Part shown: positions 34,528-37,915 of the stretch, piece after piece
How the letters are laid out: each line of letters begins with the position of its first letter
Position numbering within the stretch: position 1 is the stretch's first letter
Source of the DNA: Rostrohypoxylon terebratum
Taxonomy: Eukaryota; Ascomycota; Sordariomycetes; Xylariales; Hypoxylaceae
Direction: 5' to 3'
DNA length: 37,915 nucleotides
Assembly: GCA_022497145.1 (NCBI GenBank)
Contig: MU386033.1
Location: forward strand, 1 to 37,915
The notes under the pieces: generated by a model
What the model was told of the DNA's origin: nothing
Database searches by the model: none
What the model saw: the letters and a program-made list of their open reading frames with translations, nothing else
Made by a program: the position numbers and the translations under genes

Positions 34528-35336
34528 AAAGGACTTCTTCTTTCTCCTCAAGAAGCAAGTAGCCCTAGGCACCGGCTCCTGCCGTCTTAGGATCTATGTT
34601 TGTGATGGCGGTAGGTTATCGAGTCGTTCAACTAGTATTAGGATGGATTGGATTTTTTTCGTTCGTTTTTTAGGGTGGCATATGGATAGGTGTCACGTTT
34701 ACAGCGTTGGATGATTGATGGGTAGGTAGTAGGGTATGGAGTTCACTGCATATTGTATTAGTAGAGTTAGGTACGTCAGGCTAGTAGTTTGGGCGAATAG
34801 CGAATAATACTCATGATAGTAATGACAAAATTACTACCGTACTCATCCGATTCTCTTATAACAGGCACGGGCACAAGTGAATGAATCGAGTCTCTTATCA
34901 TATTGATTAGGTAAGAATGGCGCTTGCCCATCTTACTAACAGCATGTATTACCTAATGTTAGAATGAAGCGACAAATATCAGCGAGTACAAACCTGGGTT
35001 CAAGGCGTAAGCACTTTATTCAGACATTTAATCGAAATGCAAGTCGAATACTGTTTCTATTCGCCACTGCGTAATACTTGTTTATGTCATGATAGAAACA
35101 GAGTGCCCAGAAGAAGGAGACCCTATCCTTGGTAATGTATAATGATGATCCGAACCAAACCCGAAAATCCAAAACCCAGTTATGCCGTGTCATGCCGTGC
35201 CATATGTAAAGTGCGCAATCTGAAATCGTACAATTCGATCCTATTCGATCCTATTCGTATCAAAGCTACTTCGAGCCAGATGGGGCAATGATCTTCCTGC
35301 CCCGATCTTATTTCTTATTCAACTCTAGACTCCATT
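34528..35336. other. Convergent intergenic region
   Basis: This is the 3' flank of the tail-anchored protein gene and of the metallophosphoesterase gene. It holds a GGTAGGTAGTAGGG copy (about 34721-34734) and an ATTCGATCCT tandem (35233-35257, 2.5 copies). Further short repeats of the ATGCCGTG type lie near 35183-35200. No ORF with protein character was found. Confidence 0.5.
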
Positions 35337-37295
35337 CTAACAATCCTTCTTCCAGTTCTCCTTCACCCACCCTGCGATTAAGTCTGTGAGTGTGCTGTTC
35401 GTGTACACCTTTACGTCGTCGGTTCCGTAGTCTCCTCCACTAAACTTCAGCGCAGTGATAACCCATGGCTGGACGTAGTCCACGAATACCAGGTCTACCT
35501 TTTCAGGGTCCTGGAGTTGCGGCTCTGTTTGACCGTCGCCCGGGGGAGCCGGGGCCGGGAATGCGATCTTGGATTGGATGCAGTTGGGAACGGCGTAGAA
35601 CTTGATAGGGGAGTGTACTGCATCGTCGCCGTCTTCGCCGAGGTCGTCACGTGTTGTGTATCCGCCGATCAATTCCGGTTCCTCGGTCTTGAGAGGCTTT
35701 TGCGATGCTTCTCCATCAACAAAGAGTGGGACTTCCTCCTCCTCATTCGTAGTAGATAGTGCAGCCTCGAAGAAGCGGCTAGGCGCCATTTGTTCGGGCG
35801 TGCTGAGATACTTGGTACTCAAAGCACCATTGAAGACAGGGCCACCGCTGTTGAGAAGAGTGAGGACTTTGCTAGCAACTGCGTAGGGCACATCGGCGAT
35901 GTAGTTGAACTTGCTGGTGAAGGGAGAGATTAGGTACGTCGAGTCCTTGGTAAAGGCGCCTTGGAAGATATCGAAGCGAATAGCACCAGTATTGACTATA
36001 GCTAACCTAGGGACGTCCTTCCGCTCGGGGTTGATGATGGTCGTGGGGAGTACCTGCGTTTCGAGCCAGGAGAAGATGCTCGAGTTGTGCGGGTATGGGG
36101 CCCGACTCATCCATAGATCTTGAGGGGCGCAGCCGAATGATTCGTCAAGCTTGAGGGCTTTGCGACCTGCGGTGATGAGCTTGGTGACGTTGCGGCCGTG
36201 CTCGGTGGGGAAAGTCGTCTCATTAAGACCAGTATGGTAGTGGAGACCGAAGAGGTTGTTGTCGATATAGCGGCGTTTGAATGACACCGTAGCTTCGGTC
36301 GAGACCTCACTTCCGCTCTTCTTCTTGATACCGTCGATAGACATCCATCCGATGGTTTCAAAGTATCGGCCGCTAGCGATCGCAAAGGCGTTGTCGTCGA
36401 ACTTTCTCGCGTCGCGAACATGCGCGTGACCGCCAAGAAATGCGATGGGGGTGTACCAGTTCTGATCCCTAATGACCTTGAAAATCTGCTCGAACTCCTT
36501 CATGCGGAGGCCGACGTGGCCGAGAACGATGAAAAGATCGGGCTTTTCCCTGATAGCTTTTTGAAACCATTCCTGCTTCATAGCCTCCTCGACAGGTGTA
36601 ACGACGCTATTATTTGCGTTTCGGTCGAAGTCAAAGATGAAGCCGAGCGCGACAACGCTGTACCCGAGCTTCTTCGTGGTGAACTTGACATAGCGCTGGG
36701 CTTGAGGAATCTGGTTACCGGTCTCGGGCTCGATGTAGTCAAGGTTCGATGCAAGGTAGGAATGCTTGAATCTGGGTACGGTGATATTGTGTTCGCGGGC
36801 GACGGTGTCTTCTAGATATAATTCGTGGTTGCCGGAACACAATAAGTCTATGGACTGCGAGCCGAAGATATCGTAGGTATAGTTGCCCTTCGGATTCGAG
36901 GCATCGTACAGACCGTTTCCTTCTACGCGATCACCGGTATCTACGACTAGTAAATCGACTCCCTTCTCTTCCGCCTTTCGTCGCATATGGCTTGTGAATG
37001 AGATGTAATCACCCCAGTCCGCCGAATACTGCGGTCTGTCGGGAAAGGGTGTTAGCAACAAGCAATCATATAGATGATTAATATATAGAAAACCAAATGA
37101 GCATATATATAATAGATGTTCATCTCACTCTTGCATGTGTCCACCGAGCCATCCGTGTATATCTGTGGTATGAAGGATATTGATTTGTCCCCATTCGAGA
37201 TCTCGCATCGGAGCTGCGACCGGCGCGGGAGCTCCAGGTTGAGAGGAGCTGGCGACCGCCGCCAGCGACGCAAGGAAAGTAATCCTTGTGATCAT
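35337..37295 (-). CDS. Secreted or vacuolar 5'-nucleotidase-like metallophosphoesterase
   Basis: Exons 37295-37129 and 37035-35337 are joined across a 93-bp phase-2 intron (GTGAGA donor, GCTAAC branch, GACAG acceptor), giving 621 residues. The first exon brings the signal peptide (about 1-17) and the first metal motif TTDIHGWLGGH (Asp45, His47). The second exon brings the rest: VDTGDRVEGNG (Asp88), SGNHE (about 123-127), LGHVGLR and GGHAHVRD (about 254). A 5'-nucleotidase-type C-terminal domain follows. All metal-binding motifs of the calcineurin-like fold are present. Length and motifs resemble yeast YHR202W (Smn1, a vacuolar AMP-hydrolysing protein) and its fungal relatives. Substrate choice (AMP or other phosphoesters) and final location are inferred. 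Several N-glycosylation sequons (NYT, NIT, NNS, NST) agree with passage through the secretory route. The C-terminus, WKKDC, has no membrane segment. Confidence 0.88.
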
Positions 37296-37620
37296 TTTGA
37301 TTAAAGATATTCGATATGATGCGTATTACCATCAAACATAAATAAAACGATGTTTGACAGATAGATTAGGTTAGGTTAGGTTACCTGAGCGCAGGCACCT
37401 TTATATGCTCCAGAGTTTGTCCAAGGTTTGAATTAAGTAATAGTTGGAGTCTGAGTTTGTCCACCGGTGAGGAAGCTGGGAGTCCCATAGGTCGCTGACC
37501 TTCTGTGTACCTGCCAAGCTTTCGATGCGTCACGGGTAACAGCTGCATCTGATACAGCTGTACCTACTACAGTAAACCTTCACCATGGCGATAGTTAAAA
37601 AACACCACCCTTATATCGTT
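37296..37620. promoter_or_regulatory. Upstream region of the metallophosphoesterase gene
   Basis: Positions 37366-37383 hold TTAGG three times plus TTA. This is too short to be a telomere and is not the TTAGGG of ascomycetes. GGTTTGAATTAAG and repeated GAGTTTGTCCA (about 37412 and 37455) give a short direct repeat. No ORF is seen. Confidence 0.4.
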
Positions 37621-37915
37621 ATGTAAGAGTATCGCTAAGAAAAGGTCTCCACATTTACCCGATTTAATATAATAACATTTAAAGGTTAAAACTAAGCGAT
37701 TTTCGGTTAAATTAATAAGTAAAAATAGTTAAAAATTAATTAAGTATTTTATAAGTTTTAAGTTAATTATTTTACTTTTATTATAACGACTTTTGTTACA
37801 ACTTCCCCATATCAGAACGGACATGTCACAAACCAACAAAACAACGGAGGAAGATATCCACAAGTAAAAGAGGAGACAACCAATCACGGCTAAAACCCGG
37901 AAGATGTGTTGAGAT
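37621..37915. repeat. AT-rich, RIP-like repeat relic at the right edge
   Basis: From about 37655 to 37790 the DNA is almost only A and T, with TAATTAA, TTAAAAATTAATTAAG and TTATTTTAC runs and very few CpA. This is the expected face of DNA mutated by repeat-induced point mutation, which turns CpA into TpA. The last 120 bp return to normal composition and hold a short ATG-led ORF (37824, 14 codons) of no known kind. It probably marks the edge of a transposable-element relic continuing beyond the window. The element type cannot be told. Confidence 0.5.

Noticed and set aside
7518..37295. A biosynthetic or defence gene cluster
   Set aside because: The genes belong to unrelated housekeeping routes, and no synthase, transporter, regulator or NLR-type gene is present.
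37366..37383. TTAGG repeats as a telomere
   Set aside because: Only three units, internal to the window, and the ascomycete telomere unit is TTAGGG.

Overview
The window comes from the nuclear genome of a filamentous ascomycete (Pezizomycotina). A Sordariomycete is my best guess, but the order is not resolved. The evidence is short introns (49 to 133 bp) with GTRNGT-like donors, CTAAC/CTAAT branch points and YAG acceptors, genes on both strands without operons, and products found as fungal orthologues. Spacers are long, and the far right edge is very AT-rich and TpA-rich, like DNA altered by repeat-induced point mutation (RIP). I found no rRNA, tRNA, CRISPR array or intact transposon.

Layout. 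From 1 to 7.5 kb: a gene-poor left part with a seed-maturation-protein (SMP/LEA-like) gene (1158-1858, +), a single-pass membrane glycoprotein gene (2436-3538, -), and a decayed AAA+ ATPase pseudogene (about 5840-6490, -) in an otherwise empty spacer. From 7.5 to 13.4 kb: a large disordered fungal protein (7518-10772, -) and a vacuolar-type subtilisin of the Alp2/PepC/cerevisin class (11727-13406, -). From 13.4 to 17.8 kb: a spacer with a perfect 15-bp inverted repeat and an orphan promoter-like segment ending in a tiny spliced ORF. From 17.8 to 29.1 kb: the housekeeping core, with a 2,609-residue BEACH-WD40 protein (17857-25845, +), the complex I 9.5-kDa subunit (26459-26843, -), and the oligosaccharyltransferase subunit Wbp1 (27490-29088, +), which is divergent from the complex I gene. 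From 31.3 to 37.3 kb: splicing factor Isy1 (31280-32085, +), a tail-anchored Cys-rich protein (33706-34527, +), and a secreted or vacuolar 5'-nucleotidase-like metallophosphoesterase (35337-37295, -).

The genes do not form a pathway or biosynthetic cluster. They are mostly independent housekeeping genes: vesicle traffic (BEACH), ER N-glycosylation (Wbp1), respiration (complex I), splicing (Isy1), and vacuolar or secreted hydrolysis (subtilisin, nucleotidase). Several gene models needed splice reconstruction. These include an Isy1 first exon coding only the start codon and a 33-nt last exon that completes the BEACH protein's final WD40 strand. I saw no convincing new multi-gene system. The best leads are the AAA+ relic, the start-codon intron of isy1, the orphan gene head at 15.2 kb, and the dual-start SMP protein.
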